A stretch of DNA of 34,452 bases from Phormidesmis sp. RL_2_1 (GTDB taxonomy: Bacteria > Cyanobacteriota > Cyanobacteriia > Phormidesmidales > Phormidesmidaceae): positions 1 to 34,452 of the forward strand of contig JAAUPS010000019.1 in assembly GCA_012033015.1 (NCBI GenBank), in the 5' to 3' direction. Numbering within the stretch: the stretch's first letter is position 1; each line of letters opens with the position of its first letter. This document shows positions 18,645 through 28,283 of this stretch, piece by piece. Position numbers and translations under genes: made by a program. Under the pieces are notes generated by a model. That model was given only the letters and a program-made list of their open reading frames with translations, made no database searches and was not told the DNA's origin.

Positions 18645-18690
18645 CAAATAAAACCCCAAATAAAACCCCAAATAAAACCCCAAATAAAAC
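18645..18690. repeat. 12-bp tandem repeat in the leader of the first oxidase
   Basis: Unit caaataaaaccc, three full copies plus ten bases, between the MerR-type operator and the oxidase start. It would lie in the 5' untranslated region if the plus-strand promoter is used. Confidence 0.9.
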
Positions 18691-18738
18691 TTAGAATAAA
18701 AATCTAGCGCTCCCCCATCACTAATCCACCCGCGAGTT

Positions 18739-20247
18739 ATGAAACGTAGGCATTTCTTCTCTGTCAGTGCCGCTGGTGCCGGTGCTGTTTTACTCGCCCA
18801 GTGCAGACGCAGCGCTATACTCTCGTCTGAGGTTAGTGAAACTCAAACGGTAGCTCAGTCTTCTGGGCAATCCTCTGTCAACCCTGTCTATACCAGCAGT
18901 GACGGTCTTTTAGAGGTAGACTTGGAAGCGAGCTATCGAACCATTGACTTGGACGGTAAGCGTGCTAGGCTAATGGCCTATAACGGACAAGTACCTGGGC
19001 CAAGGCTAGAAGCAAAACCAGGTGATACGGTTCGGATTCGATTGACGAACAATCTGCCAGACCCGACAAACCTTCACTATCACGGGCTAAATATTTCACA
19101 CAGCGGCAATGCTGATAATGTCTTTTTGAGTGTGGCACCCGGTGAAAGCTTTACCTACGAGTTTACGATTCCTAAAGATCACCCGGCAGGCACATTTTGG
19201 TATCACCCTCACCGCCATGGTTTTGTGGCTGATCAGCTCTTTGCTGGGCTTTCTGGTTTTTTTATCATACGCGGCCCTCTAGACGAGATCCCTGAAGTGA
19301 AGGCCGCTCAAGAAGAATTTATCGCCCTTAAAGACTTTCAGCTCAACGAGGCGGGAAATATCGCTGCTTTAAATCGAATGGCATTGATGATGGGCCGGGA
19401 AGGTTCGCTGGTGACGATAAACGGGCAGGTTGAGCCTAATATTACCCGTTCAGCCAATGGGTTGCTTCGCTTGCGATTACTAAACGCTTCAAGCTCAAGG
19501 TTCTATCGCTTACAACTTGAACAGCATTCTATGCACTTAATTGCAACGGATGGTGGTTCGCTATCGGCACCTGTTGAACTCCAAGAACTGCTGCTAACAC
19601 CTGGAGAAAGAGCAGATGTGTTGATTCGATCGAATGGGACTTCTGGCTCATATCGCCTGCTCAATTTGCCATACGACAGAGGCGGGATGGGGATGATGAG
19701 GAATGAGGGGCACGCTATGAGAGGGATGATGGATAATATGGGTATGGAGCCGACTGAAAGTAACGGTGTGATGCCGCTAGCAACCCTCACTTTTAGCAAT
19801 GCTGGCGCTGAAGTTTCTTCCCTACCGGCGCAGCTCATTCCCGTTGTACCTCTGCCTACAGCGGAGAATACAAGGCGCATAGAACTCTCTATGCGGATGT
19901 CATTGATAGGGGGGATGGCGTTTACGCTCAATGGCAAAACCTATCGCGAAAACCGTACAGACATTCCTGTCTCGCTCGGTGCGATCGAAGAATGGGAGAT
20001 TGCCAATGTAGATGCAGATAGGATGGATCACCCTTTTCACCTCCATGCCGCACCTTTTCAAGTTGTGAGCCGAAATGGTCGTCCGGAACCGTATCCTGCC
20101 TGGAAAGATACGGTCTTAGTCCGTGGTGGTGAAACGCTTCGCATTCGCATTCACTTTAAAGATTTTCCAGGCAAAAGTGTTTATCATTGCCATATTCTTG
20201 ATCACGAAGAACTAGGAATGATGGGCATTATTGATGTTCAAGCATAG
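18739..20247 (+). CDS. Multicopper oxidase, CueO-like, with Met-rich segment
   Basis: Oxidises a substrate (in CueO, Cu(I) or phenolics) with reduction of O2 to water, outside the cytoplasm. The N-terminus has twin arginines (MKRRHFFSVSAAGAGAV) and then LLAQC, so Tat export and possibly lipid anchoring are likely. Three cupredoxin domains follow in 502 residues. All copper-ligand motifs are present: HYHG (about 112), YHPHRHG (about 154), HPFHLH (about 430) and HCHILDHEELGMM (about 482-494), including the type 1 Cys and axial Met. A Met-rich insert (about 315-350, with RGGMGMMRNEGHAMRGMM) resembles the CueO copper-binding segment. It is divergent from the MerR gene and shares its operator, which suggests a role in metal detoxification. 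The substrate is not proven by sequence. Confidence 0.95.
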   Translation: MKRRHFFSVSAAGAGAVLLAQCRRSAILSSEVSETQTVAQSSGQSSVNPVYTSSDGLLEVDLEASYRTIDLDGKRARLMAYNGQVPGPRLEAKPGDTVRIRLTNNLPDPTNLHYHGLNISHSGNADNVFLSVAPGESFTYEFTIPKDHPAGTFWYHPHRHGFVADQLFAGLSGFFIIRGPLDEIPEVKAAQEEFIALKDFQLNEAGNIAALNRMALMMGREGSLVTINGQVEPNITRSANGLLRLRLLNASSSRFYRLQLEQHSMHLIATDGGSLSAPVELQELLLTPGERADVLIRSNGTSGSYRLLNLPYDRGGMGMMRNEGHAMRGMMDNMGMEPTESNGVMPLATLTFSNAGAEVSSLPAQLIPVVPLPTAENTRRIELSMRMSLIGGMAFTLNGKTYRENRTDIPVSLGAIEEWEIANVDADRMDHPFHLHAAPFQVVSRNGRPEPYPAWKDTVLVRGGETLRIRIHFKDFPGKSVYHCHILDHEELGMMGIIDVQA

Positions 20248-20295
20248 CTGTTGGAACGCTGACTTAATCAGCTATATTCTGTAGGATCGTGATTG

Positions 20296-20349
20296 ACTAA
20301 TAGCCTGTGCCGGATTAATAGCCTGTGCCGGATTAATAGTCTGTGCCGG
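20296..20349. repeat. 18-bp tandem repeat, three units, at the edge of a family-2 element
   Basis: Unit attaatagcctgtgccgg in three head-to-tail copies, with small changes (actaa in the first, agt in the third). The last copy forms the left end of the dispersed family-2 element, so the array looks like repeated duplication of that element's terminus. Confidence 0.9.
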
Positions 20350-20465
20350 ATACATAACGCCGACGGCGAGGCTACGCCAACGGGTTCACGCGCGTCGCTT
20401 GACCTGCTGTCACGTCATGGTTTTAGCCAACACGCTGTACCTCAGCCCAGCGACCAGAGCTATAG
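20335..20465 (+). repeat. Dispersed TATAGC element, family 2
   Basis: About 131 bp, highly similar along its whole length to 33004-33134. It contains CATAACGCCGACGGCGAG, GAGGCTACGCCAAC, GCGCGTCGCTTG and GCTGTACCTCAGCC and ends in GCTATAG. The core GAGGCTACGCCAAC is the reverse complement of the family-1 core GTTGGCGTAGCCTC. The left terminus has drifted (AATAGT instead of TATAGC). It sits between the two oxidase genes. Confidence 0.85.
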
Positions 20466-20501
20466 ATCTTGATAGCAGTCGCCCATAAATCGCAGGTGCC
20501 A

Positions 20502-21986
20502 ATGAAACGTCGCCAATTTAACCGTCACCTCATTGACTTAGCCGCGGCAACGGCGAGTGTTTCACTCTTGTCTCAGTGCAGTGGCGAAACCCCTCGCAAA
20601 AATGCTCGCTATGATACAGCGAGCCCCCGGACGGGCGGCCAACCAATTGCCATTGCTAGCACAGAAGGATTGCTAGCACTATCGCTGACGGCAACATCAC
20701 AAACGCAGACCATTGCCGGAAAACCTTTGAATCTGCTTGCTTATAACGGCCAAGTCCCCGGCCCTGTTCTCGAAGTGCGTACAGGCGATGTGGTTCGGCT
20801 TACCCTCGTTAATCATCTGAGCAGCCCAACTAATCTGCACTATCACGGTTTGCATATTTCACCTGAAGTCGATGATGTTTTTCGAGAGGTGGCAGCAGGA
20901 GAACGCTACACTTATGAGTTCCAAATTCCTAAAACTCATCCTGCTGTTACAGGTTGGTACCATCCCCACTACCATCTCCAGGTAGCCTCGCAGGTATTCG
21001 ACGGATTAGCAGGGCCGCTAATCGTCCGAGGCGCGCTCGACGATATTCCTGAAATTCGACAGGCAGCGGAAGCGCTACTGGTTCTAAAAGATTTTGAGCC
21101 GAAGCTTCAGGGCGGTTCTCAAAATCTCTCGACGTTGGCCAAGCGATGGGGGCGAGAAGGTCGTTTGCTGACGGCAAACGGTCAGCAAAATCCAATGGTT
21201 AAACTTCCTCACAATGGGCTGCTGCGGCTACGGTTAATCAATGCTTCAGCCTCGGGCGTTTACCAACTTCGGTTACCAGACCATCCCTGGTTTTTGATCG
21301 CAACAGATCGAGGTGCGATCGCAGAACCGATTGAGCTTGAAACCCTTTTGCTATCTCCCGGCGAACGCGCCGAGCTACTGATTCCGGGCAGTAGAGAACC
21401 CGGCAACTACGAGATTGTGAGCGTACCCTATGATCGCGGGCTCTCCGAGATGATTGAGTCTATGGGAGAAGCGGCTCGGCAAATGCCAGGCATCGTACTA
21501 CCAAAGCACGCGACGATTGCAACCCTGCAATACCAACCCAGCGATCGCAAAGCGCCGCTCCTGCTCCCCCAACAACTTATCCCCGTCGAGCCTTTGCCCG
21601 AGCCCGAAATACATCGTGAATTTGTGCTCGATCATGGCATTGATCGTTCTGCTGGTTCAACTGGATTTACAATCAATGGTCAGTCTTTTGTGATGGGCCG
21701 AGTCAATACCCATGTGCGCCTTAACCAAGTTGAAGATTGGCATATCATCAACAGAGCAAGTATGGCCCACCCTTTTCATTTACATACCAATCGCTTTCAG
21801 GTGATTGAACGCAACGGTCAACCAGAACCTTTTAGAGCCTGGAAAGATACTGTCGCTATCGGCAGCTACGAGAGCGTCACCTTGCGAATAAAATTTGAAG
21901 ATTTTGCGGGCCAGACAGTCTATCACTGCCATATCCTCGACCATGAAGATCAAGGTATGATGGGCATCGTGGATATTCAAACATAG
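20502..21986 (+). CDS. Second multicopper oxidase, paralogue without Met-rich segment
   Basis: A three-domain multicopper oxidase acting outside the cytoplasm. The ATG at 20502 gives a Tat-like N-terminus (MKRRQFNRHLIDLAAATAS) ending in a lipobox-like LLSQC. A TTG at 20469 would only add eleven residues before the twin arginines, so the ATG is preferred. Copper motifs: HYHG (about 113), YHPHYH (about 152), HPFHLH (about 422), HCHILDHEDQGMM (about 474-486). It is clearly paralogous to the oxidase upstream, from the NLHYHGL region to the shared C-terminal MMGI.DIQ. However, the region matching the Met-rich insert is replaced by ordinary sequence (SEMIESMGEAARQMPG). The two probably differ in substrate. 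It is downstream on the same strand with a repeat-filled gap, so co-transcription is possible but unproven. Confidence 0.95.
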   Translation: MKRRQFNRHLIDLAAATASVSLLSQCSGETPRKNARYDTASPRTGGQPIAIASTEGLLALSLTATSQTQTIAGKPLNLLAYNGQVPGPVLEVRTGDVVRLTLVNHLSSPTNLHYHGLHISPEVDDVFREVAAGERYTYEFQIPKTHPAVTGWYHPHYHLQVASQVFDGLAGPLIVRGALDDIPEIRQAAEALLVLKDFEPKLQGGSQNLSTLAKRWGREGRLLTANGQQNPMVKLPHNGLLRLRLINASASGVYQLRLPDHPWFLIATDRGAIAEPIELETLLLSPGERAELLIPGSREPGNYEIVSVPYDRGLSEMIESMGEAARQMPGIVLPKHATIATLQYQPSDRKAPLLLPQQLIPVEPLPEPEIHREFVLDHGIDRSAGSTGFTINGQSFVMGRVNTHVRLNQVEDWHIINRASMAHPFHLHTNRFQVIERNGQPEPFRAWKDTVAIGSYESVTLRIKFEDFAGQTVYHCHILDHEDQGMMGIVDIQT

Positions 21987-22025
21987 GCACAAAGACAGTT
22001 ATAGAAAGTAAGGATGCATTCTTAC

Positions 22026-22083
22026 TTTGTCTTGGTGAGCATTCCTTGTCTTAGTCAGCATTCCTTGTCTTGGTGAGCATTCC
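22026..22083. repeat. 19-bp tandem repeat, three units
   Basis: Unit cttgtcttggtgagcattc, repeated three times with a changed second unit (ttagtcagc), just downstream of the second multicopper oxidase. Confidence 0.9.
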
Positions 22084-22114
22084 TTAGCGCCGTACGACGA
22101 CGCAGGGTCTTCTC

Positions 22115-22218
22115 ACCGCTGCTCGTCGAGTAAGCTGCTGCTCGTCAAGGCTTCCAGCGTTGGCGGAGCCTCTCCGAGGAGAATGACTATTGTCCTAACT
22201 CACTCGACAGAAGCTATA
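22115..22218 (+). repeat. Dispersed TATAGC element, family 1 (full copy)
   Basis: Same orientation and architecture as 4980-5083: GTCGAGTAAGCTGCTG, GTCAAGGCTTCCAGC, GTTGGCGGAGCCTC, CCGAGGAGAA and CTCACTCGACAGAAGCTATA. The left TATAGC has decayed while the right terminus is intact. Confidence 0.85.
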
Positions 22219-22347
22219 CTTTCGCAGATGGTTTACCCCTTCAATCGCCTGTAGTCGCCAACCCCAAAAGCCTGGACTTGAATTAGAATGAGCCTGACCA
22301 ATTGCCGCCTACCGCTTAAACCGAACTGACGCTAGATAAATCCATTT

Positions 22348-23196
22348 ATGGCAGCCTTTACAGATAACCACTGGCAGGATAGTAACTGGCAGTCGTGGTA
22401 CCAAAATTTTGATGAGCATCACAGCCTAGCAGAGCGTCGTCACTGGTATAGCCAAGTTGCAACTGCCTATCGATGGGCCAGACCCCGCTATCCGAATACT
22501 CTGATTGAGCAGGTCATCGCACAGGCAAAACTCAGCGCAGCCGATGCTTCACCAGGCTCAATGTCAGCTTCTGTTCTAGAAGTGGGTTGTGGGCCAGGGA
22601 TTGCAACCGCCGCCTTAGCAGCCAAAAACTTAACAATTACAGCGATAGAACCGAGTTCAGCCGCCTGTGCCTTAGCCCGCCAAGCCTGCAAAGATTATCC
22701 AAACGTCAACATTTACAACAGCACCTTCGAAGAGTATCCGCTCAATACACAACAATTTGATGCGGTGCTCGCCGCCACCTCCTTTCATTGGCTCTCCCCC
22801 GATACGGCCTGCCAAAAATCAGCCGCAGCGCTTAAACCAGGAGGTTCACTCATTTTGCTATGGGCAACGCCACCCCAGCCCAGCGCAGAAATTTGCCATG
22901 CCCTACAACCCATCTATGATCGCTACCAGCTTTCTGACATGGGTCAAGAACAATATCGCACCCAAGCTTACTACCAGCACAACTTCGAGACACTTGCAAA
23001 CACCGTAAACGACTCTGGTTTTTTTCAGCCTAGCCGCGTTACGATTCAACGCTGCCAGTCCACTTACAGCATTGAAAAATATCTGGCCTTGCTGAGCACC
23101 CTCTCTGGCTATATTGCGCTCGAAGAACAAGTCCGAGAAAATTTGCTGTTGGCCTTATCAGCGCAATTGGCCCAACAGCTAGAACAGGTGCACTAG
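22348..23196 (+). CDS. Class I SAM-dependent methyltransferase
   Basis: A soluble Rossmann-fold methyltransferase of 282 residues. The SAM-binding motif I VLEVGCGPGIAT lies at about 76-87, the acidic end of strand 2 is in ITAIEPSS, and motif II-like residues occur in FDAVLAATSFHWL and LKPGGSLILLWATP. The TSFHWL segment and the C-terminal YLALLSTLSGY are like the Methyltransf_11 proteins annotated as trans-aconitate-type or unknown methyltransferases. The substrate cannot be assigned. The C-terminus (AQLAQQLEQVH) may be shortened by another one-base error, since hydrophobic and Trp-containing codons continue in the next frame; this is only a suspicion. Confidence 0.9.
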   Translation: MAAFTDNHWQDSNWQSWYQNFDEHHSLAERRHWYSQVATAYRWARPRYPNTLIEQVIAQAKLSAADASPGSMSASVLEVGCGPGIATAALAAKNLTITAIEPSSAACALARQACKDYPNVNIYNSTFEEYPLNTQQFDAVLAATSFHWLSPDTACQKSAAALKPGGSLILLWATPPQPSAEICHALQPIYDRYQLSDMGQEQYRTQAYYQHNFETLANTVNDSGFFQPSRVTIQRCQSTYSIEKYLALLSTLSGYIALEEQVRENLLLALSAQLAQQLEQVH

Positions 23197-23366
23197 AAAC
23201 CACCCACTGGCTTGGCTCCCAGGTGGCACCTTTGCTAACAGCCGCTAACTGAGATAGGTATTCAACACTCACCGTACTTTGCAAAAAATAACGGTTGGTT
23301 GCATTAAGACACTGATATGGCAGCATGATTAATAGTAGTCAATCACCTTGAAGTGTCCACGCTTAA

Positions 23367-24376
<1,010 letters not shown>

Positions 24377-24439
24377 ACTGAGCATTTTGTCACCCGAACA
24401 TTGAAATGAAAGGTTAAATACTGACAAATATTAATTAAT

Positions 24440-25318
24440 ATGTCAGAACTTAGCTGGGGAAACTACCGCCAATTGTTTCAGCTTTGGGAGATTATCTTGA
24501 GCATGTTAGATCCTGACCTTTGCCAGGAAGTATCGCCTACCCAGACTTGGGCCCATGCAAGCTGGGCGCTGACAGGCATACTGTCTCAGCCGGGGCTGGT
24601 GTTTTTAGCGCTATTGGGTTTGGCCGTATGGCCTTGGGTGCTGCACCAAAGCCGTTGGAAGAAGCCTTCTGTGATATTGAGCGGATGCTTAATGGTGGGT
24701 TATTTGCTGATCCTATCGCCTGTATTTATGGATGTAGGCAATCGGCTATTGGTGAGCTTTGTGCCACCTGATTCTGGTGAAAAGGCTGACGCTATTGTGG
24801 TTTTGGGGCGAGGGCCTTTGCAAAATCCGGTACGGGCGCAGGCGGCCAAGGTTCTTTGGCAAAAGCAGCGAGCCCCGCTGCTTTTTAGCAGTGGCCGGAT
24901 TGATGCACCGTTGATTGCTGGTTTGGTGCGGCCAGCAGTACCCGCTCAAGCAGTTTCCGGGGAGCCCTGCTCAGCGACCACTGAACAAAATGCAGCGTTT
25001 ACGACGGCGATTTTGTGGCCCCAAGGGGTGCGCAAAATAATTTTAATTACCGACCCGCCGCATATGCTGCGATCGCTTCTCACTTTCGAGAGCTTTGGCT
25101 TTAAGGTGATTCCCCACATGATTCCGCTGGCCCCTGGTACCAGCGCTATTACCAGGCGTTTTTTAATCTTCAGAGAAAGCCTTGGCTTAGTCAGCTACGG
25201 TTTGATGGGTCGCTACTTTACAAGAGAGGTGCCCCCCACCTCAGTCATTTACGCCCATCAACCACGCGATCGCCCATCTGAGAACATCGATAGTCGCAAC
25301 AACCCAACCCAGAGTTAA
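24440..25318 (+). CDS. YdcF/DUF218-family membrane protein
   Basis: A 292-residue protein with two N-terminal membrane spans (PGLVFLALLGLAVWPWVL and LSGCLMVGYLLILSPVFM) and a DUF218 domain beginning at KADAIVVLGRG (about 114-124). The domain continues through PLLFSSGR, the ATTEQNAAF segment in the conserved E-N region and IILITDPPHMLRS. Family members such as ElyC and SanA act at the envelope, but the reaction is not settled, so I give no specific function. The start may be 24440 or the ATG at 24503. It lies after por with a spacer of about 100 bases. Confidence 0.88.
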   Translation: MSELSWGNYRQLFQLWEIILSMLDPDLCQEVSPTQTWAHASWALTGILSQPGLVFLALLGLAVWPWVLHQSRWKKPSVILSGCLMVGYLLILSPVFMDVGNRLLVSFVPPDSGEKADAIVVLGRGPLQNPVRAQAAKVLWQKQRAPLLFSSGRIDAPLIAGLVRPAVPAQAVSGEPCSATTEQNAAFTTAILWPQGVRKIILITDPPHMLRSLLTFESFGFKVIPHMIPLAPGTSAITRRFLIFRESLGLVSYGLMGRYFTREVPPTSVIYAHQPRDRPSENIDSRNNPTQS

Positions 25319-25376
25319 CCCTGTTTATGTCCCTTTTACTTTAGCCATTAAACAGCAAAAATCTCTGGGTACTACC

Positions 25377-26131
25377 ATGAATACAGACTCTCAAACCAAA
25401 TATATTGCCGCTTTAATTGAATTACACCGTGGACTTGATCGCAAAGGGCCGGGTGACTCTGATTTCTCGCGCAATATTTTGAACAGTCTTGTTACTTTAC
25501 CTCCCAAGCCACGAATAGCTGATCTCGGCTGTGGCAGCGGTGCTAGCGCATTGCTACTAGCCACACACTACCAGAGCACCGTCAAGGCAGTAGATGTCTC
25601 CTCGGTTTTTATCGATGAACTCAAAACTCGCGCAAACAGCTTACGCTTGAGCATGTCATCATTCCGATTCAAGGTGACATGGCTCAGCTCGATTGGCCAG
25701 AGGGCTCGATTGACCTGCTTTGGTCTGAAGGAGCTGCTTATCATCTTGGGTTTGAGCAAGCTCTTAAAATCTGGCGACCACTGCTTACGAACCATGGCAT
25801 TGCCGTCATATCGGAGATCAGCTGGTTAACGGATAATGCGCCACAGCCTGCTAGCGCTTATTGGCAAAACGCCTATCCAATGATGGGGACTGAGGCTGAG
25901 AATGTCGCTAAAGCCAGTAGGTCTGGCTTTAGCGTCCTTTCTACACATCGGCTGCCGAGTCGAGCTTGGTGGCTCAATTATTACGAACCGCTCCGTAAGC
26001 GAATGCAGTTGCTGCTCGAAATCTCCCCCAGCCATCAATCCGTTATTCGTGAAACTGAAGAAGAAATGAGACTATTCCAAAAATTCAGCAGCTCCTATGG
26101 TTATACATTCTATGTTCTGCAAGCAGTTTAG
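25377..26131 (+). CDS. Class I SAM-dependent methyltransferase, one frame break
   Basis: A soluble methyltransferase with motif I IADLGCGSGASALLLA at about residues 46-61 and strand 2 VKAVDVSS. Near 25646 one base seems missing. Adding it joins NSLR to LEHVIIPIQGDMAQLDWPEGSIDLLW and the rest of the fold (GAAYHLGFEQALKIWRPLL, GIAVISEISWL). The corrected protein is about 252 residues. The EGAAYHLGF and EISWL segments are seen in uncharacterised methyltransferases in bacteria; the substrate is unknown. It begins 59 bases after the YdcF-type gene on the same strand. Confidence 0.85.
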
Positions 26132-26470
26132 AAAAAATAGATAACGCCAGTCCGTTTTTTTTGCTGTAATTAAAGACCTCTTGGCCTGCAACTACAATGT
26201 AGCTACATTCTATAGCCTCTGTCGAACTAGTTATTACTCCGGCAATAAATATAGATCCGACAGAATAAGCCTAAGGCCTATCCTACCTAGGCATTTTACT
26301 GAAAGTAACGGCTGAAACGACGTAGATTCGTTAGTCGATTGACAATAATTAATACGAGGTTTCAATACTTACAGCGTTTCGCCTCCCAAAAATCATTAAA
26401 TAGCGTTATTGCCAGCCCAAGACACCGAGACACGAGCGAAAGTGTTACTAGAGGGCGTCACTGAGAGACG
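26132..26470. other. Intergenic region with a decayed family-1 half element
   Basis: 339 bases with no gene. At 26213-26271 CTATAGCCTCTGTCGAACTAG matches the left terminus of family 1 and CCGACAGAA a right terminus, with unrelated sequence between. No terminator is identified between the convergent methyltransferase and cupin genes. Confidence 0.55.
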
Positions 26471-27289
26471 TTACTGAGAGGTCTCACTGAGAAAAGACAG
26501 ACCTAACACCAAGCAACCACAATTTTCATCTGCACTGACTTCATAAGACTGAGCTTCTACGGTAGTTGCGACAACCAACATTTTCTCATGGAATATGGAG
26601 CCATCTATATAGCAGCTTCCCTTAAGTACAAGCAAATAGTTACCCTGGTACTGATAACTTTGAGAAGATGTACTCTTAATGAACTGAGAACTTATGCCTC
26701 CGCGTGGATCTAGGGGCACATCATATATCCACAGACCGTCTTGTTCATGCTCGAATGAATATTTGTTCTCGAATGGAAAGAGGCTTGCGAGATCGCTAAC
26801 AGCGGTATTGATTTGAATCGGTGTGTATTCTTCAATCAAGTTGTTACCGGCAAAGTCAGGTGGCGAGGCGTAAGCCAAAATGAAAAAGCCAGTGCTCTGA
26901 GAAATTTCATGTCGGCTTCCAGGCGGATTAAAGTAAAGCGAACCCGTGGGGTAAACCCCCTTAGCATCACGCTGGGTGCCATCGATAGTAAATACAGCCT
27001 CGGTCATGGCATGGTAGTGCTCCCCAACGGTGCCATCAGGAATGGTGTACCATAAAATGCTGATATGCTCAGCATCTGCAGATCCAGAAAGAATTAACTT
27101 TTCCAGATTAGGTCTAAAAGTGAAAAAGTCATAGTTGTTAGGATTTGTTGTCAGATCATTTAGCTCCACTATTATCGAATTGTTTAGACCAGTAACACTT
27201 TGGTCAGTAACACTTTTTGGCAAGTTTTCTAATAATTCCGGCATATCTGTCGCTATCACATTGTCTAATTTAGCACTGGTGTCCGCCAA
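26471..27289 (-). CDS. Cupin-domain protein, probably two cupin folds
   Basis: A soluble protein of up to 272 residues. The first half holds a metal-type cupin site: EHYHAMTEAVFTIDG (His91, His93, Glu97) and PPGSRHEI (His127). The second half (YQGNYLLVLKGSCYIDGSIF) looks like a second cupin barrel without obvious His ligands. This arrangement resembles ChrR-like or AraC-sensor-like cupins, but no partner sigma factor or DNA-binding domain is adjacent, so the role is unknown. The TTG at 27289 gives the full frame. The ATG at 27244 (MPELLENLPKS) is a more usual start. Confidence 0.8.
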   Translation of the reverse strand: MADTSAKLDNVIATDMPELLENLPKSVTDQSVTGLNNSIIVELNDLTTNPNNYDFFTFRPNLEKLILSGSADAEHISILWYTIPDGTVGEHYHAMTEAVFTIDGTQRDAKGVYPTGSLYFNPPGSRHEISQSTGFFILAYASPPDFAGNNLIEEYTPIQINTAVSDLASLFPFENKYSFEHEQDGLWIYDVPLDPRGGISSQFIKSTSSQSYQYQGNYLLVLKGSCYIDGSIFHEKMLVVATTVEAQSYEVSADENCGCLVLGLSFLSETSQ

Positions 27290-27698
27290 AGAAATTACAA
27301 CTCATTAGGCTGAGATGACACATAGCGAATCAAATTACGGTCTCTATGTGCGCATCATTGTATGCGTGCATCAAATATTACGCACCAATCCCTGTGCAAA
27401 ATTTTGCAATTATACGGAAACTTTCGGGGCAATTTGCTCCCTGGGATATTTATGTAGAAAGTTTCAGCGTAATTATTTTGTTCAGGGTAGTATCGTGTAG
27501 AGGGTAGATATACAGAAGGCTGCCGTATATTAGATTTTTAGGTCGCTTCATACCCCGGTGTAGTCGGTGCATAAATATCCTGGTTGTGTGCAAGAAATCA
27601 AGAAAATCTTCATTGAGGTGGCAATCATAAGAAGTAGATTGTTATACTAAGCCGTTAAATATAAGGTTATTAGTTAGTGCCATTAGGGCAGATCAAAC
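27290..27698. other. Intergenic region upstream of the cupin gene
   Basis: About 410 bases without a convincing gene. A perfect 14-bp palindrome TGCAAAATTTTGCA is at 27395-27408, about 106 bases upstream of the cupin start, and could be a regulator site. A short frame at 27315-27500 has no recognisable features. The stretch ends at a transposon terminus. Confidence 0.55.
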
Positions 27699-27713
27699 GA
27701 CTCTGTTGCAAAA
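27699..27713. repeat. IS6-family terminal inverted repeat (one end)
   Basis: GACTCTGTTGCAAAA matches the known form of IS6-family ends (GG-TCTGTTGCAAA). It lies about 42 bases beyond the stop codon of the IS6-type transposase remnant. The matching other end (TTTGCAACAGAGCC) was not found near 28200. Confidence 0.75.
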
Positions 27714-27754
27714 AAATAACTGAGAAGAAAATATCACTATTGATATCTTCCCCA

Positions 27755-28205
27755 TTACACAGCCACTCCGAAGATTTCATTGATGAAAGAGATCTGTCCC
27801 ATGACATCTCCTTTTTCGGCACCGTTAATCTGGCCCTTACAAATCATGTTCACCGCCTCATACCCTTTGAGCGTACGTCGGGCAGTGTTGAATGAAGCAA
27901 ACCCTAGGCCAGCCTTAGTGCGCTGTTTTATGAATCGGTGATCTTGCTCGGCAATATTGTTCAAATCCTTGACCTGCTGGGTTCCCGTCGCTTTGGGCAA
28001 GGATTTATCTTTCTTTATCTCATCGAGCGCAGGCGGATAAGCCGCATTCTTATCCACTGTCATTACCCTGGGCTCATTCGACCTTCACGCCCCGCTCTCA
28101 CATCATTTCCTTCCAATCCCGGTCGCTCAGGCTACAGCGTAGATCATCACACCGTCAGTAAGATAATTTCTGGCTGAAAGTGACGCCACTTGAACGGTTC
28201 TGAGG
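27755..28205 (-). pseudogene. IS6-family transposase remnant with internal deletion
   Basis: Reading on the minus strand, the N-terminal signature FKWRHFQPEIILLTV is visible at about 28155-28197, then a decayed SLSDRDWKEMM-like stretch with stop codons, then an open frame of 102 residues from 28063. That frame has TVDKNAAYPPALDEI, LNNIAEQDHRFIKQ and GYEAVNMICKGQ. In IS6 transposases the second catalytic Asp is in TDKN and the Glu in the EQDHR region. The part with the first Asp (DETY) is missing, so the enzyme cannot work. One transposon end remains at 27699-27713. Confidence 0.88.
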
Positions 28206-28283
28206 AAATCATGAACTATTCACAGACGCGAGCGACGACACCGTTAGATCGCCCGGTTGGTGATCGACATCCCGTTTTTTCAA

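Larger units (their letters stand above)
21987..22347. other. Intergenic region, repeat-filled
   Basis: 361 bases without a gene. It holds a 19-bp tandem array (22026-22083) followed closely by a full family-1 element (22115-22218). No regulatory signal is evident. Confidence 0.65.

Noticed and set aside
23197-23270. Frameshifted C-terminal extension of the first methyltransferase
   Set aside because: The alternative frame continues for about 20 codons, but I cannot match it to the family tail, so I left the gene ending at 23196.
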